Below are positions 19,411 to 28,879 of a DNA stretch of 64,000 nt, one piece after another. The position numbers and the translations under genes are program-made. The stretch is from Corynebacterium ulcerans. Its GTDB lineage: Bacteria; Actinomycetota; Actinomycetes; Mycobacteriales; Mycobacteriaceae. Every line of letters begins with the position of its first letter. Within the stretch, counting starts at the first letter, position 1. The DNA is taken from NCBI RefSeq assembly GCF_900187135.1, contig NZ_LT906443.1, positions 620,001-684,000 on the forward strand. The letters run 5' to 3'. The notes under the pieces were generated by a model that had not been told where the DNA came from, ran no database searches, and was given only the letters and a program-made list of their open reading frames with translations.

Positions 19411-19726
19411 GAGCGACTCGCCTTTCACATTGAGTATTTTTACTTCATTCATTCAGCACCACAAGGGAAACGACCAAATCGCGATGCTGCACTGCAATAC
19501 ATCATCAACTACTTTCGAGGTTTTTTGTCGGACATTTACGGCGGCGTGTCTCTAGTCTCAACCTCAACTTTAGGGTTTGACGTGCGGAAACAGGAAGTTC
19601 TGATGCTTCCGCGAAGGCTTGTACTTGCCTGCTCAGCCCGGAAAAGTACTGGTTTTCAGCTATACGCGATCACAACAAAAAAAGGAGTGTCCTCCGGTAA
19701 AAGAGAACACTCCATTTTAAGAAATT
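19411..19726. other. ftsQ-ftsZ intergenic region with ftsZ promoter(s)
   Basis: 316 bp without a gene. It begins (in the direction of transcription) with the ftsQ terminator at 19677-19713 and leaves about 260 bp in which promoters for ftsZ must lie. Multiple ftsZ promoters are known in C. glutamicum; I cannot place individual hexamers with confidence. ftsA is absent, as expected for actinobacteria. Confidence 0.6.
19677..19713 (-). terminator. Rho-independent terminator after ftsQ
   Basis: An 11-bp stem with one mismatch (GGAGTGTCCTC, 19684-19694, with 19703-19713), an 8-nt loop, and on the minus strand a run of seven T (19677-19683). It lies 14 bases after the ftsQ stop codon. Confidence 0.88.
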
Positions 19727-20383
19727 TTATTTCACTGCAATAAGGGGTGCACCACTCACGTCTAAACTCTGTTCTGGGCGGGTGAGGGCATTTTTTAATG
19801 CCACTGCTTTATCCTTTACGTTTTCCGACGATCCCCAGTAGACACTGCGCCCGTCCTTAAGCTGGATTTTCAGCTCATACGCACTAGGAGCATCAACAGA
19901 CTCAATCTGAGTACGAATCTCAGGAGAAAGTCCTTCCACCATGGCTCCTACCGCCGCATACGCGGAAGAAGCATCGTCGTCTTGTCCAGTAACCTGAATA
20001 GCTTCGGGAGGGTGCACATCAATAACAAATGCCCGTCCCTTTCCATCAAAAAGGTGATCTCCATCAGAACGCTCAGTAAAGAGCACAGCATTATGCTCAG
20101 TTACTTTTACCTTCACAGATTGGGGAAACGACCTATCAACTGAGGCAGAGGACACCCATGGCAATCGTGAAACGGCAGTAGCCGCTTTAGTGGCATCAAT
20201 CCGCAACAGATTACTTCCAATCGCAATATCTGTCGCAGATACAATTTCTTCTTGTGGAGTGTGAATGTTTCCTTCTACTTCAAAACCTGAAACTTTGATC
20301 ACAGGAACAATAAAAAGGACAGCTGCAACAAGAGCTACCGCAACAAGTACTCCTATGCTTCCCAAGATCGTTTTCTTTTTCAT
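19727..20383 (-). CDS. ftsQ: Divisome protein FtsQ
   Basis: 218 residues. Short cytoplasmic MKKK start, a transmembrane helix (about residues 8-29, ILGSIGVLVAVALVAAVLFIV), then the POTRA domain beginning VIKVSGFEVEGNIHTPQEEIVSATDIAIGSNLLRID and the FtsQ/DivIB beta domain with PWVSSASVDRSFPQSVKVKVTEHNAVLF. It links early and late divisome proteins (FtsB/FtsL). 15 bp after murC and followed by a terminator, so it is the last gene of the mur/fts transcription unit. Confidence 0.93.
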   Translation of the reverse strand: MKKKTILGSIGVLVAVALVAAVLFIVPVIKVSGFEVEGNIHTPQEEIVSATDIAIGSNLLRIDATKAATAVSRLPWVSSASVDRSFPQSVKVKVTEHNAVLFTERSDGDHLFDGKGRAFVIDVHPPEAIQVTGQDDDASSAYAAVGAMVEGLSPEIRTQIESVDAPSAYELKIQLKDGRSVYWGSSENVKDKAVALKNALTRPEQSLDVSGAPLIAVK

Positions 20384-20398
20384 AACTCCACGAAATTC

Positions 20399-21856
20399 CT
20401 ATGTTGTTTCTGATCGCAAGCGCGTAAGGATTTCCGGCGCCAGGATTGTAACGCTGCCCGCCCCCATCGTAATCACAAGATCACCCGGGGCAGCAACGTC
20501 CGCGACAGCGTCGGGAACATGCGAGAAATCAGGTTCAAAATGCGCAGGAACAGTCATTTTCTCTGTGATGATTCTGGAATCCACACCTTCCACTGGTTTC
20601 TCCCGTGCTCCGTAGATGTCCAGGACAATAGCCTCGTCTGCCAAAGACAAAGCCGTAGCAAACTCATCCACAAAATTCATTGTTCGGGAGTATAGGTGAG
20701 GCTGGAAGACAACGATGAGGCGCCCCTGACCACGAGCTTGCAGCTTGGCACGTGCAGCGGTTAAGACGGCAGTCACCTCGGTGGGGTGATGCGCGTAGTC
20801 GTCGTAAAGCTCAATGCCTGCAAAGTCTCCCTCTGCAACAGTGCCATGATATTCAAAACGGCGACGCACACCGCTAAAATCGCTGATTCCGGCAGCTAAC
20901 TTGGTTAGCTCCCCACCAGCGATCACACCTGCGGTCAATGCAGCCGCTGCGTTAAGAACCATATGCTGGCCGGGTGTCCGCAGGACAACCTCTACTTCTT
21001 TGCCCTGAACACTGATGGTTGCCACCGTGCCAGAATGAGTAATCTCGAAGGATTTCACCACTGTTTTTGCGATATCTGGATAGTCCGCTGCAGCAGCTGA
21101 CGTGCCATATCCAACGACTTTGATGTCGCTGTGCTCCTCGTGGGCTTTTTGCCCCAACATGGCGGTGTGAGGGTCGTCCAGACACACGACTAAGGAGCCA
21201 CCAGGTACCAAACGCTCAGCGAACTTCTCAAACACCTCAAAATAGGCTTCCTCAGACTTAAAAAAGTCAAGGTGATCCGGCTCAATGTTAGTAATTACCG
21301 CTACATTCGGCTTATAACGCAGCAATGAGGCGTCAGATTCATCGGCCTCTGCGACAAAGGCATCTCCTGTACCTTGGTGGGCATTCGTTCCAGCCTTATT
21401 AAGCTGTCCACCAATAGCAAAGCTTGGATCCATACCCGCTGCTTGCATTGCTACTACGGCCATAGACGTGGTGGATGTTTTTCCATGTGTTCCGGCAATC
21501 AAAACTTGAGTGCTGCCCTCCATTAGTTCTCCTAGGAGGTCGGAGCGACGGATAACAGGAATACCGCGCTCACGAGCTGCAACTAATTCCGGGTTATCCT
21601 GCGGGATTGCTGCAAATGACGTGACCACCGCTGTCGGCTCTTCTCCCGCAATGGTGAGGTTTTCTGCAGCATGTCCAACGGCAACGTGTGCACCCATAGA
21701 GCGAAGTGCCAGGACAGGTCGTGAATCTTTCACGTCAGATCCCGAGACTGTTGCACCTCGCGATAACAAAATTCGTGCAACGCCAGACATTCCAGCGCCA
21801 CCGATACCGATGAGATGAACCCGGCTAAGGTCGATGGCAGAATCCGAAGTGGTCAT
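20399..21856 (-). CDS. murC: UDP-N-acetylmuramate-L-alanine ligase
   Basis: Mur ligase adding L-Ala to UDP-MurNAc. [19 protein letters not shown] is the N-terminal nucleotide fold. [13 protein letters not shown] is the ATP loop at about residue 120. [11 protein letters not shown] is the conserved C-terminal motif. 485 residues, family length. It sits between murG and ftsQ. Confidence 0.96.
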   Translation of the reverse strand: MTTSDSAIDLSRVHLIGIGGAGMSGVARILLSRGATVSGSDVKDSRPVLALRSMGAHVAVGHAAENLTIAGEEPTAVVTSFAAIPQDNPELVAARERGIPVIRRSDLLGELMEGSTQVLIAGTHGKTSTTSMAVVAMQAAGMDPSFAIGGQLNKAGTNAHQGTGDAFVAEADESDASLLRYKPNVAVITNIEPDHLDFFKSEEAYFEVFEKFAERLVPGGSLVVCLDDPHTAMLGQKAHEEHSDIKVVGYGTSAAAADYPDIAKTVVKSFEITHSGTVATISVQGKEVEVVLRTPGQHMVLNAAAALTAGVIAGGELTKLAAGISDFSGVRRRFEYHGTVAEGDFAGIELYDDYAHHPTEVTAVLTAARAKLQARGQGRLIVVFQPHLYSRTMNFVDEFATALSLADEAIVLDIYGAREKPVEGVDSRIITEKMTVPAHFEPDFSHVPDAVADVAAPGDLVITMGAGSVTILAPEILTRLRSETT

Positions 21857-21943
21857 TTATCCTCCGTGGGGAATTACAAAAGCTGATGTTTCCAGCGTTT
21901 TTACACAAAATGATCATAAGAGTGGGTGGTGGTAGTACCCACA

Positions 21944-21971
21944 CTGCGCCTACCTCAGAAGGTAGGCGCAG
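21944..21971 (-). other. GC-rich hairpin between murG and murC
   Basis: A perfect 11-bp stem CTGCGCCTACC (21944-21954 with 21961-21971) and 6-nt loop, ten bases after the murG stop. A second small stem GTGGGT/ACCCAC adjoins it (21923-21943). There is no U-tract, so it is more likely a partial terminator, processing site or mRNA stabiliser than a full stop. murC and ftsQ downstream would otherwise be cut off. Confidence 0.5.
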
Positions 21972-21980
21972 ACTAACAAG

Positions 21981-23066
21981 CTACGCGGGCAGATGCTCCG
22001 CATCGTGGTCTTTAACAATGTGATACACAATATCGGCAATGATCGCAGCCGCGTTGCCAGCCTGCGAGTGAGCTACTGCTTCTTTCATCGTGCGATATAT
22101 CTCAGGCTCGCTCAGGATTTTTCCGACGCTAGTAGCACATGCATCACCGTCAAAGGACTCATCATCGATGAGAATGGCCCCACCTGCAGCAACGATGTCT
22201 GCCGCGTTCAATCCTTGTTCCCCGTTGCCATGGGGCAAGGGGACGTATATCGCTGGAATTCCAGCAGCAGTGTTTTCTGCGACGGTCATTGCCCCGGCAC
22301 GGCAGACAATGAGATCAGAGACCGAGTACGCTGCCGCCATATCCTCGATATAGGGCACTGGAACATAGTGCTCACGCGCGCAAGGGACATCGTTTTTTGC
22401 TCCATAAGAGTGCAAAACCTGGTATCCCTGCGAAAGCAAAGAATCAATTCCTCCTGCCACAGCTCGGTTAATAGAAGCAGCTCCCTGCGAACCGCCAGTA
22501 ACCAAAACGGTCTTCCGGGCAGGATCTAGCCCCCATGTTCGTAGTCCGCGCTCTCGGGCCTCAGAGTTAACTTTTAGCGTATTGCGGATTGGAATCCCGA
22601 CTACTCGACCAGGCATGCCTGAGCCGGCTACTGCGTTGAGCCCAAGTCCGCCCATCCGCACGCCCAGTTTATTGGCCATTCCCGAGCGTGCATTGGCCTC
22701 ATGCACGATATACGGGATCCCTAATGTCTTAGCCGCAAGGTATCCGGGAGCAGAAACATATCCGCCAAACCCGATAAGCACAGAAGCGTCGTGAGCTTTG
22801 AGTACGTCACGGGTCTGTTTTACGGTACGCAGTAATCTGAACGGAAGTTTAAACAAATCTGCGTTAATCTTGCGAGGCACAGGGACAGGATCAATAAGTT
22901 TAAGATCAAACCCGCGTGCAGGAACGATCGTCTGTTCCAATCCTCTGGATGTCCCCAACGCAATTACGTTAGCTCCACGACCTCGTAATTCCTCTGCGAC
23001 CGCCATCGCCGGTTCGATGTGTCCCGCGGTTCCGCCACCTGCTACTACTACGTGTGGGGATTGCAT
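21981..23066 (-). CDS. murG: UDP-GlcNAc:lipid I N-acetylglucosaminyltransferase
   Basis: GT28 enzyme making lipid II at the inner face of the membrane. VVVAGGGTAGHIEPAMAVAEEL is the donor-fold signature with the GGTxGH motif. The C-terminal half has VLVTGGSQGAASINRAV and the nucleotide-sugar loop DLIVCRAGAMTVAENTAAGIPAIYVPLPHG. 361 residues. Its ATG shares one base with the ftsW stop (TAATG), implying translational coupling. Confidence 0.96.
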   Translation of the reverse strand: MQSPHVVVAGGGTAGHIEPAMAVAEELRGRGANVIALGTSRGLEQTIVPARGFDLKLIDPVPVPRKINADLFKLPFRLLRTVKQTRDVLKAHDASVLIGFGGYVSAPGYLAAKTLGIPYIVHEANARSGMANKLGVRMGGLGLNAVAGSGMPGRVVGIPIRNTLKVNSEARERGLRTWGLDPARKTVLVTGGSQGAASINRAVAGGIDSLLSQGYQVLHSYGAKNDVPCAREHYVPVPYIEDMAAAYSVSDLIVCRAGAMTVAENTAAGIPAIYVPLPHGNGEQGLNAADIVAAGGAILIDDESFDGDACATSVGKILSEPEIYRTMKEAVAHSQAGNAAAIIADIVYHIVKDHDAEHLPA

Positions 23067-24700
23067 TACCGTCTCCTACGCCTATCGTCTTTGTTGTTCT
23101 GCGAGGACCATCTGTCCCGCCTACGGTCTCCGACGCTACCAGTGCCGTAATCATTGCTTTCCGACGCCCACCTATTTCCGCGTTCTGTGGATCCAGAAGA
23201 GTAACGCGTATCGGTGTTTCTTGCCCTATTGTCCCGCCAATCACGACTTTGATTGCCTCGCGTATTGCGTTGTTCCCCCACCACGTAAGAGCTACGATGA
23301 GGTGATTCTCTCCGGGGGCCACGGGACACAGGTGAAGAAGCCTGCTGCGGCTTGGGCGCTGGCGGCGGCATGCGTCGCTCTGCGAGACGGGTTTTATCAA
23401 CAGAACGCCCAAAAATGGGGGTTTTAAGGGAAAGACCTTCCACGTTTGGTTCTCTTAGCCCCAGGAGGCGGTCAATGGGAGGACGCCCATACGATTGCAT
23501 AGCTGAGATTGCCTCCGGCTCATGCCGTGCGCAGTTGGCCAAAAGGCCCATAGAGGCCAAAGTAATAATCGCTGAAGTTCCGCCAGCGGAGATCATCGGT
23601 AGCTGGATGCCGGTCACGGGGAGCAAGCCAATCACGTATCCAATGTTGACAAAGGCCTGTGCAGATACACCTGTCGCCAGCGTCGCGGCGGCAAGCGCTA
23701 GGAAGCGATTGGAGTTTTTTGCAGCCGTGCGCATCCCAAAGAAGAGTAGGAAGGCAAAGAGCACGATGGTAATTGTTCCGCCAACAAAACCCCATTCTTC
23801 TCCGAGAATGGCAAAAACAAAGTCATTACGCGCTTCTGGTAAGTAGAACCATTTGGCACGCGACTGCCCGATTCCTACGCCGGTGAGGGAACCGTCGGAA
23901 AGCGAAAGGAAGCCTTGATAGGACTGGTAGGCCTTATCAGCGGTGTCTTCAAAGTGTCCTAGCAGTGCATCAAAATAGACAGTGAAACGGTCATTGCGGA
24001 AACTTGTTCCGACCACCATGCCCAATGCACCAAGAACAATAACTGCTGCCGCGGTCAACATGTAGGTCTTTTTAACGCCCGCGAAAAACAGCATCGCGAT
24101 CACCACAGAAGAAAAGGTAACCGTCATTCCCAAATCACCTTCGGCCGCGATGAGAACGGCGACCACTCCTGAGAACAGTGAGTAAACGATGTAGTCGTTC
24201 CATTGACCCGTCGGTTTAAATTTCGGGCGAGAAAAAAAGTGCGCTCCCCACACCGCGATCATGACACGAGCGACCTCTGAGGGCTGCAGCCGCAACGGCC
24301 CCAGAACAATCCACGATTGTGAACCCACTTCTTCTCGTCCTGTACCAAATCCAGGTATAAGAACCACGACTAAGAGGACAACCGTAAAGGCCATGGCTAA
24401 AGTGGAAAATCTTCGCACCACGCCTGGGGGCAACCACAGCATCAACCACATGCTGGCCAGGCCAATCACGACCATCACCATCTGCTTGAGAGCAGAACCC
24501 CAGACGCCGCTGCCTTCCACCAAAGACCACGTCATCGAGCTGGCGACTACCATCAAGACTCCAGAAAGGACGAGCAACCCGACTATCGACAAAATAATGT
24601 AGTAGTTGGCAAGCGGCCGCTGGAACAGCGCGCTAATCCGATCACCGATCATCCGAAGCGGAGATCCAGTGTTTCGTTGTGGTGCTGTGGTGCTTGTCAT
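23066..24700 (-). CDS. ftsW: Septal peptidoglycan polymerase FtsW (SEDS)
   Basis: SEDS glycosyltransferase partnered with FtsI. About ten helices span residues 30-400. Visible family regions include GSQSWIVLGPLRLQPSEVARVM and the late loop GVSAQAFVNIGYVIGLLPVTGIQLPMISAGGTSAII. 544 residues is long for the family: after about residue 410 there is a hydrophilic tail of ~130 residues rich in Arg, Ser, Asn and Pro, ending DDRRRRR. The tail is presumably cytoplasmic and disordered; related actinobacterial FtsW tails contact FtsZ. Confidence 0.95.
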   Translation of the reverse strand: MTSTTAPQRNTGSPLRMIGDRISALFQRPLANYYIILSIVGLLVLSGVLMVVASSMTWSLVEGSGVWGSALKQMVMVVIGLASMWLMLWLPPGVVRRFSTLAMAFTVVLLVVVLIPGFGTGREEVGSQSWIVLGPLRLQPSEVARVMIAVWGAHFFSRPKFKPTGQWNDYIVYSLFSGVVAVLIAAEGDLGMTVTFSSVVIAMLFFAGVKKTYMLTAAAVIVLGALGMVVGTSFRNDRFTVYFDALLGHFEDTADKAYQSYQGFLSLSDGSLTGVGIGQSRAKWFYLPEARNDFVFAILGEEWGFVGGTITIVLFAFLLFFGMRTAAKNSNRFLALAAATLATGVSAQAFVNIGYVIGLLPVTGIQLPMISAGGTSAIITLASMGLLANCARHEPEAISAMQSYGRPPIDRLLGLREPNVEGLSLKTPIFGRSVDKTRLAERRMPPPAPKPQQASSPVSRGPRRESPHRSSYVVGEQRNTRGNQSRDWRDNRARNTDTRYSSGSTERGNRWASESNDYGTGSVGDRRRDRWSSQNNKDDRRRRR

Positions 24701-24752
24701 TACTGCCCTTAGCCGCTGGTTGTCGTGATGGTTATGGAACTCACCTTAGTGA

Positions 24753-26138
24753 TTAATCGTGAAGTTCTCGCGCTATGGCCTCAGCAAAGATATCTCCGCG
24801 TTGTCCCATTCCGCTATACATATCCAGGCTTGCCGCCGCAGGAGCAAGGATGATCGCATCGCCTGGTGCGGCGTGTGCCACGGACCATGCAACAACATCA
24901 TTCATCGCCTCACGGGGTTCCTGATTCTCCGTCACCATAATAGCGGCATGTGGAGCAAGCTCTCGCACTGTTTCTGCGATAATTGGAGCATCGATGCCAA
25001 GCAAGGCTACCGCTTTCAGTCGTGGGGAATGCTCAAGAACAAGGTCTCGTATCTCTGCCCCCTTGAGCTGCCCTCCAGCAACCCAGACGATCGACTCGTG
25101 TCCGGCCAGTGCGGTGCCTGCTGCATGAGGATTTGTGGCCTTTGAATTATCAATGGCCACAATGCCGCGCGCATTCCCCACAACCTGACCGCGATGCCCC
25201 GCTACGTGGAAGTCCGCGAGTGCTGCCGCAATCGTGTCTGCAGAAACTCCCATAGCTCGGGCCGCTGCCGCAGCAGCAAGAGCATCATAAACCCCCGCTG
25301 GTCCGGGCGGCTCAATACCTTCAGCGGATACAAGCTCAAGTGAATCTGCAAAAGCGCAATCCACAATCATCTTATTGCGCACTCCCAGCTGGCCTGCGCA
25401 TGGATCAGCTGCAGTGAACTCGATTAGTTTTTGCGTCTGCGTAGTACTCAGAAGCCGTGCTACGTGTTCGTTATCCACTCCAGCAATAGCGATGGGGGCA
25501 CGCAGAACCTTCGCTTTGGCAGCAGCATAACTGTCAAAGCTCCCGTGCCAGTCAATGTGGTCGTCTGCAAGGTTTAACAAGATCCCCACATCAGGAATAA
25601 GTTGCTCCGACCAATGCAACTGAAAGCTGGAAAGCTCAGCCACGAAAACGTCGATACGCTCAGCACTGCTCAGCGCTTCTGCTACTGAAACCCCTATGTT
25701 GCCCACCGCGTGTGCCTTGACGCCGGCGCGTTTCATGATTGCTTCTAGCATTGCAGTGGTAGTAGTTTTCCCGTTTGTTCCGGTTACTACAAGCCATTGG
25801 CGTGGTTTCCCAAACACTTCTGCGCGGTCAAGGCGATATGCCAGTTCCACATCACCTAAGACCTCAATCCCTAGGTATTGAGCGCGCACCAATAAGGGCG
25901 TGTCTGGCTTCCAACCAGGCGAGGTGATCACAGACGTAAAGTCTTCAACCTGTATATTTGCGTCTATACAAACCTCAGCACCGGTCTGCATGTGGATGTT
26001 TTCCAGAGCTTCTGGACGCGAGTCGGTAACAACCACATCCACATCCAGACTCTTTAGCAGGGCTGCGATTCCCAGTCCCGATACACCAGCACCAGCAACG
26101 AGAACCCGCCCCTGAAGTTCTTGAGGAAGTCTCTTCAT
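24753..26138 (-). CDS. murD: UDP-N-acetylmuramoylalanine-D-glutamate ligase
   Basis: Mur ligase adding D-Glu. VLVAGAGVSGLGIAALL starts the N-terminal fold. WLVVTGTNGKTTTTAMLEA is the ATP loop (about residue 115). VAIDNSKATNPHAA carries the family's Asn-Ser-Lys-x-Thr motif. 461 residues. Three bases separate it from mraY. Confidence 0.96.
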   Translation of the reverse strand: MKRLPQELQGRVLVAGAGVSGLGIAALLKSLDVDVVVTDSRPEALENIHMQTGAEVCIDANIQVEDFTSVITSPGWKPDTPLLVRAQYLGIEVLGDVELAYRLDRAEVFGKPRQWLVVTGTNGKTTTTAMLEAIMKRAGVKAHAVGNIGVSVAEALSSAERIDVFVAELSSFQLHWSEQLIPDVGILLNLADDHIDWHGSFDSYAAAKAKVLRAPIAIAGVDNEHVARLLSTTQTQKLIEFTAADPCAGQLGVRNKMIVDCAFADSLELVSAEGIEPPGPAGVYDALAAAAAARAMGVSADTIAAALADFHVAGHRGQVVGNARGIVAIDNSKATNPHAAGTALAGHESIVWVAGGQLKGAEIRDLVLEHSPRLKAVALLGIDAPIIAETVRELAPHAAIMVTENQEPREAMNDVVAWSVAHAAPGDAIILAPAAASLDMYSGMGQRGDIFAEAIARELHD

Positions 26139-26141
26139 TTC

Positions 26142-27242
26142 TTAGACTCCCACCAACGAGAGCCACTCACCGTAGAACACCGATGCGCCAATCAAAGCGG
26201 CAAGAGCGGCGATGAGCCAAAAACGAATCACAACAGTAGTCTCAGCCCACCCACCATTTTCAAAGTGATGATGGAACGGCGCCATACGGAAAATTCTGAT
26301 TCCTTTAGTCCGGAACCCAACTACCTGGATAACAACCGATGCGGCCTCAAGAACAAACAGAGCGCCAACGATCACCATAAGAAGCTCGGTACGAGAAGCT
26401 ACTGACAAACCAGCGACAAGGCCGCCGAGCGCTAAGGATCCGGTGTCTCCCATAAAGATCTTTGCCGGCGCAGCATTCCACCACAGGAAGCCCAAGCATG
26501 CACCCAAACCTGCGGCTGCCAAAATAGCCAAGTCCAAAGGATCTCGTACGTCATAGCACCCAGGTTCTGCACCAGCAGTGCACGCATTGCGGAACTGCCA
26601 GAAAGTAATCAGGGTGTACGTTCCCATCACAATAGCCGTCGAACCGGCTGCTAAGCCGTCGAGTCCATCAGTGAGGTTCACAGCATTCGACCAGGCGGAA
26701 ATCAGGATGTAAATGAAGATCAAGAAGATCGCGATTCCCACAACAGTAGGGCCAACGGCCAGATCCACGGTGTCGAGATCACGTAAGAAACTTAAATGCG
26801 TGGATCCTGGGGTAAGGCCGTTTTCATCCGGGAACCTCAAAATCAGACCGCCAAAAATAAGGGCTATAGCCAACTGACCCACGAGCTTGGCGGTTTTGTT
26901 CAAGCCTAAATTTCGCCCTTTATACAGCTTAATAAAGTCATCTGCGAACCCAAGTCCTCCGAGCGCTAGAGTCAAACCGAGCACCAGAGCCCCAGAAACC
27001 GTGAAACCACCTTGCCCACTGATTTCTCCGTAAATCGCAGTCACTAAGTAAGCAACTGTGATTCCCACCAAGATAGCGATACCACCCATTGTCGGTGTGC
27101 CGCGTTTACGCAAATGAGATTTCGGGCCATCCTCACGGATTTCCTGCCCCAGTCCTTCCGCACTAAAACGACGAATCAACACGGGTGTGACAAAGATGGA
27201 GACCAACAATCCAATGGCTCCGGAGATAAGAATTTGAGTCAC
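26142..27242 (-). CDS. mraY: Phospho-MurNAc-pentapeptide transferase
   Basis: Polytopic membrane enzyme transferring phospho-MurNAc-pentapeptide to undecaprenyl phosphate (lipid I). Active-site motifs are all there: GFADDFIKL (Asp pair), [16 protein letters not shown] and [12 protein letters not shown], then [13 protein letters not shown] (HHH motif). 366 residues with ten helices. Three bases downstream of murF. Confidence 0.97.
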   Translation of the reverse strand: MTQILISGAIGLLVSIFVTPVLIRRFSAEGLGQEIREDGPKSHLRKRGTPTMGGIAILVGITVAYLVTAIYGEISGQGGFTVSGALVLGLTLALGGLGFADDFIKLYKGRNLGLNKTAKLVGQLAIALIFGGLILRFPDENGLTPGSTHLSFLRDLDTVDLAVGPTVVGIAIFLIFIYILISAWSNAVNLTDGLDGLAAGSTAIVMGTYTLITFWQFRNACTAGAEPGCYDVRDPLDLAILAAAGLGACLGFLWWNAAPAKIFMGDTGSLALGGLVAGLSVASRTELLMVIVGALFVLEAASVVIQVVGFRTKGIRIFRMAPFHHHFENGGWAETTVVIRFWLIAALAALIGASVFYGEWLSLVGV

Positions 27243-27245
27243 TTG

Positions 27246-28796
27246 CTATTCACCTGCTGTATTTCGTTCTTCATGTTGGTCGTTCACGTGGGGTTTCTTT
27301 ATTAGCTTTTGTTCGGATAACACATCTGCCAGCTCATCTGCTACCTCCCAAAGGGCAAAGGCATTGGAAGCTTTAACTAGCACCACGTCATCCGTATGCA
27401 ACAAAGGAGCAAGCATACGCGCGGCTTCTGGGTTAGTGCGAACAACCAGAGTAGTTATACCCGTCTTCTCCGCCGCAACGGCTAAGGCGCGACTGTCAGG
27501 ATTCTCCCCTACTGCGATAATCCCATGTACGCCTATGTTTTTAAGCTCAGCGCCAAGTGTTGCATGGACTGTTTGTGATTCTTGTCCAAGCTCACCCATT
27601 GGTCCAAGCACTGCCCAACCATTACTTCCTCGGGACCGAGCAGTGTGTACGAGCGCGGATAATCCGGCACGCATAGATTCATTGTTCGCGTTATAGGCGT
27701 CATCAATCACCGTGATATTTCTGGGGCAAGAAATGATCGACATTCTATGCGCGGAAACGCCCACATGTTTGTTCAAAGAACACGCAATCGTTTCAGAATC
27801 GATCCCCGCAGCATGTGCTGCTGCTGCAGCAGCAAGTGCATTAGATACCTGATGTTCCCCTGCTACTCGGAGAGAAACGTGGTGCGCCTTCTCATCGTGA
27901 ATATGCATTGTAAAGCTTGCACATGCGTTGTGATCAAAGCTGATATCCGTTGCATGCACGGTGGCTTCTGTGGTCACTGCAGAATAAGAGATCACATGCG
28001 CGCTCGTTTGCGACGCCATGCGTATAACCAGCGGATCGTCTGCATTAAGAACAGCCTTACCGCTTTCTGGTAACGCCTCGACCAGCTCGCTCTTCGCTTG
28101 AGCGATAACAGATTGAGAACCGAACTCCCCAACATGCGCGGTGCCCACGTTGAGTTCCACGCCAATCTTGGGAGGCGCAATTGCAGCTAGATGCGCGATA
28201 TGGCCTATCCCCCGCGCCGACATTTCCGAGATAAGGAATCGGGTCTCTGTATCGCACTTCAGTGCAGTGTAAGGATGCCCGATTTCATTGTTAAATGATC
28301 CCGGAGGGGCAACGGTGCTTCCCACCGCAGAGAAGATCGTCGCCATCATATCTTTAGTGGACGTTTTGCCTGCAGAACCCGTCACCCCGACTACTACGAG
28401 GCCTTCCTTGGTAAGAACGTCTATAACGTGGCGAGCTATCAGACTTAAAGCCCGTAATACCGCTGCCACTGACCCATCGGCATCGTTTTCTGTGGCATAG
28501 CTATCGCGCTTCCGCTCGTGTTCCGGGATTGGCGGGACAATAATGCCAGGAACAGGTTGCCCCCCGTCCATAACTGGACGAGATAAAAGGCAGCCCACGG
28601 CGCCATCCGTGACCGCTTTAGCGGCGTAATCGTGGCCGTCGACACGCGCCCCATTGATCGCAACAAACAGCCCACCCGTAGTAACTTTGCGCGAATCGAA
28701 CTCAACAGATCCTGTCACCAGCGTCGTCGGATCGGTGCCCGAGGTAAGACTCCCGCCGACGACCTCGGCGATTGTCCCCAAAGACAACTCAATCAT
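27246..28796 (-). CDS. murF: UDP-MurNAc-tripeptide-D-Ala-D-Ala ligase
   Basis: Mur ligase adding D-Ala-D-Ala. From ATG 28796 (MIELSLGTIAEVVGGSL, with GAAGGGA upstream) the protein has 516 residues; 17 further upstream codons are open but lack support. VVGVTGSAGKTSTKDMMATI is the ATP loop, IGVELNVGTAHVGEFGS the central motif and VIDDAYNANNESMRAGLSAL the C-terminal motif with YNANPxS-like sequence. The last ~15 residues are a charged tail. Confidence 0.95.
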   Translation of the reverse strand: MIELSLGTIAEVVGGSLTSGTDPTTLVTGSVEFDSRKVTTGGLFVAINGARVDGHDYAAKAVTDGAVGCLLSRPVMDGGQPVPGIIVPPIPEHERKRDSYATENDADGSVAAVLRALSLIARHVIDVLTKEGLVVVGVTGSAGKTSTKDMMATIFSAVGSTVAPPGSFNNEIGHPYTALKCDTETRFLISEMSARGIGHIAHLAAIAPPKIGVELNVGTAHVGEFGSQSVIAQAKSELVEALPESGKAVLNADDPLVIRMASQTSAHVISYSAVTTEATVHATDISFDHNACASFTMHIHDEKAHHVSLRVAGEHQVSNALAAAAAAHAAGIDSETIACSLNKHVGVSAHRMSIISCPRNITVIDDAYNANNESMRAGLSALVHTARSRGSNGWAVLGPMGELGQESQTVHATLGAELKNIGVHGIIAVGENPDSRALAVAAEKTGITTLVVRTNPEAARMLAPLLHTDDVVLVKASNAFALWEVADELADVLSEQKLIKKPHVNDQHEERNTAGE

Positions 28797-28879
28797 TGTT
28801 TTCCCTTCAATCCCATATACTTCAGCTCTCTGATTCACGCCTGCCACAGGTTAGACCGTCAGCAGTGTGAGTTCGCACG

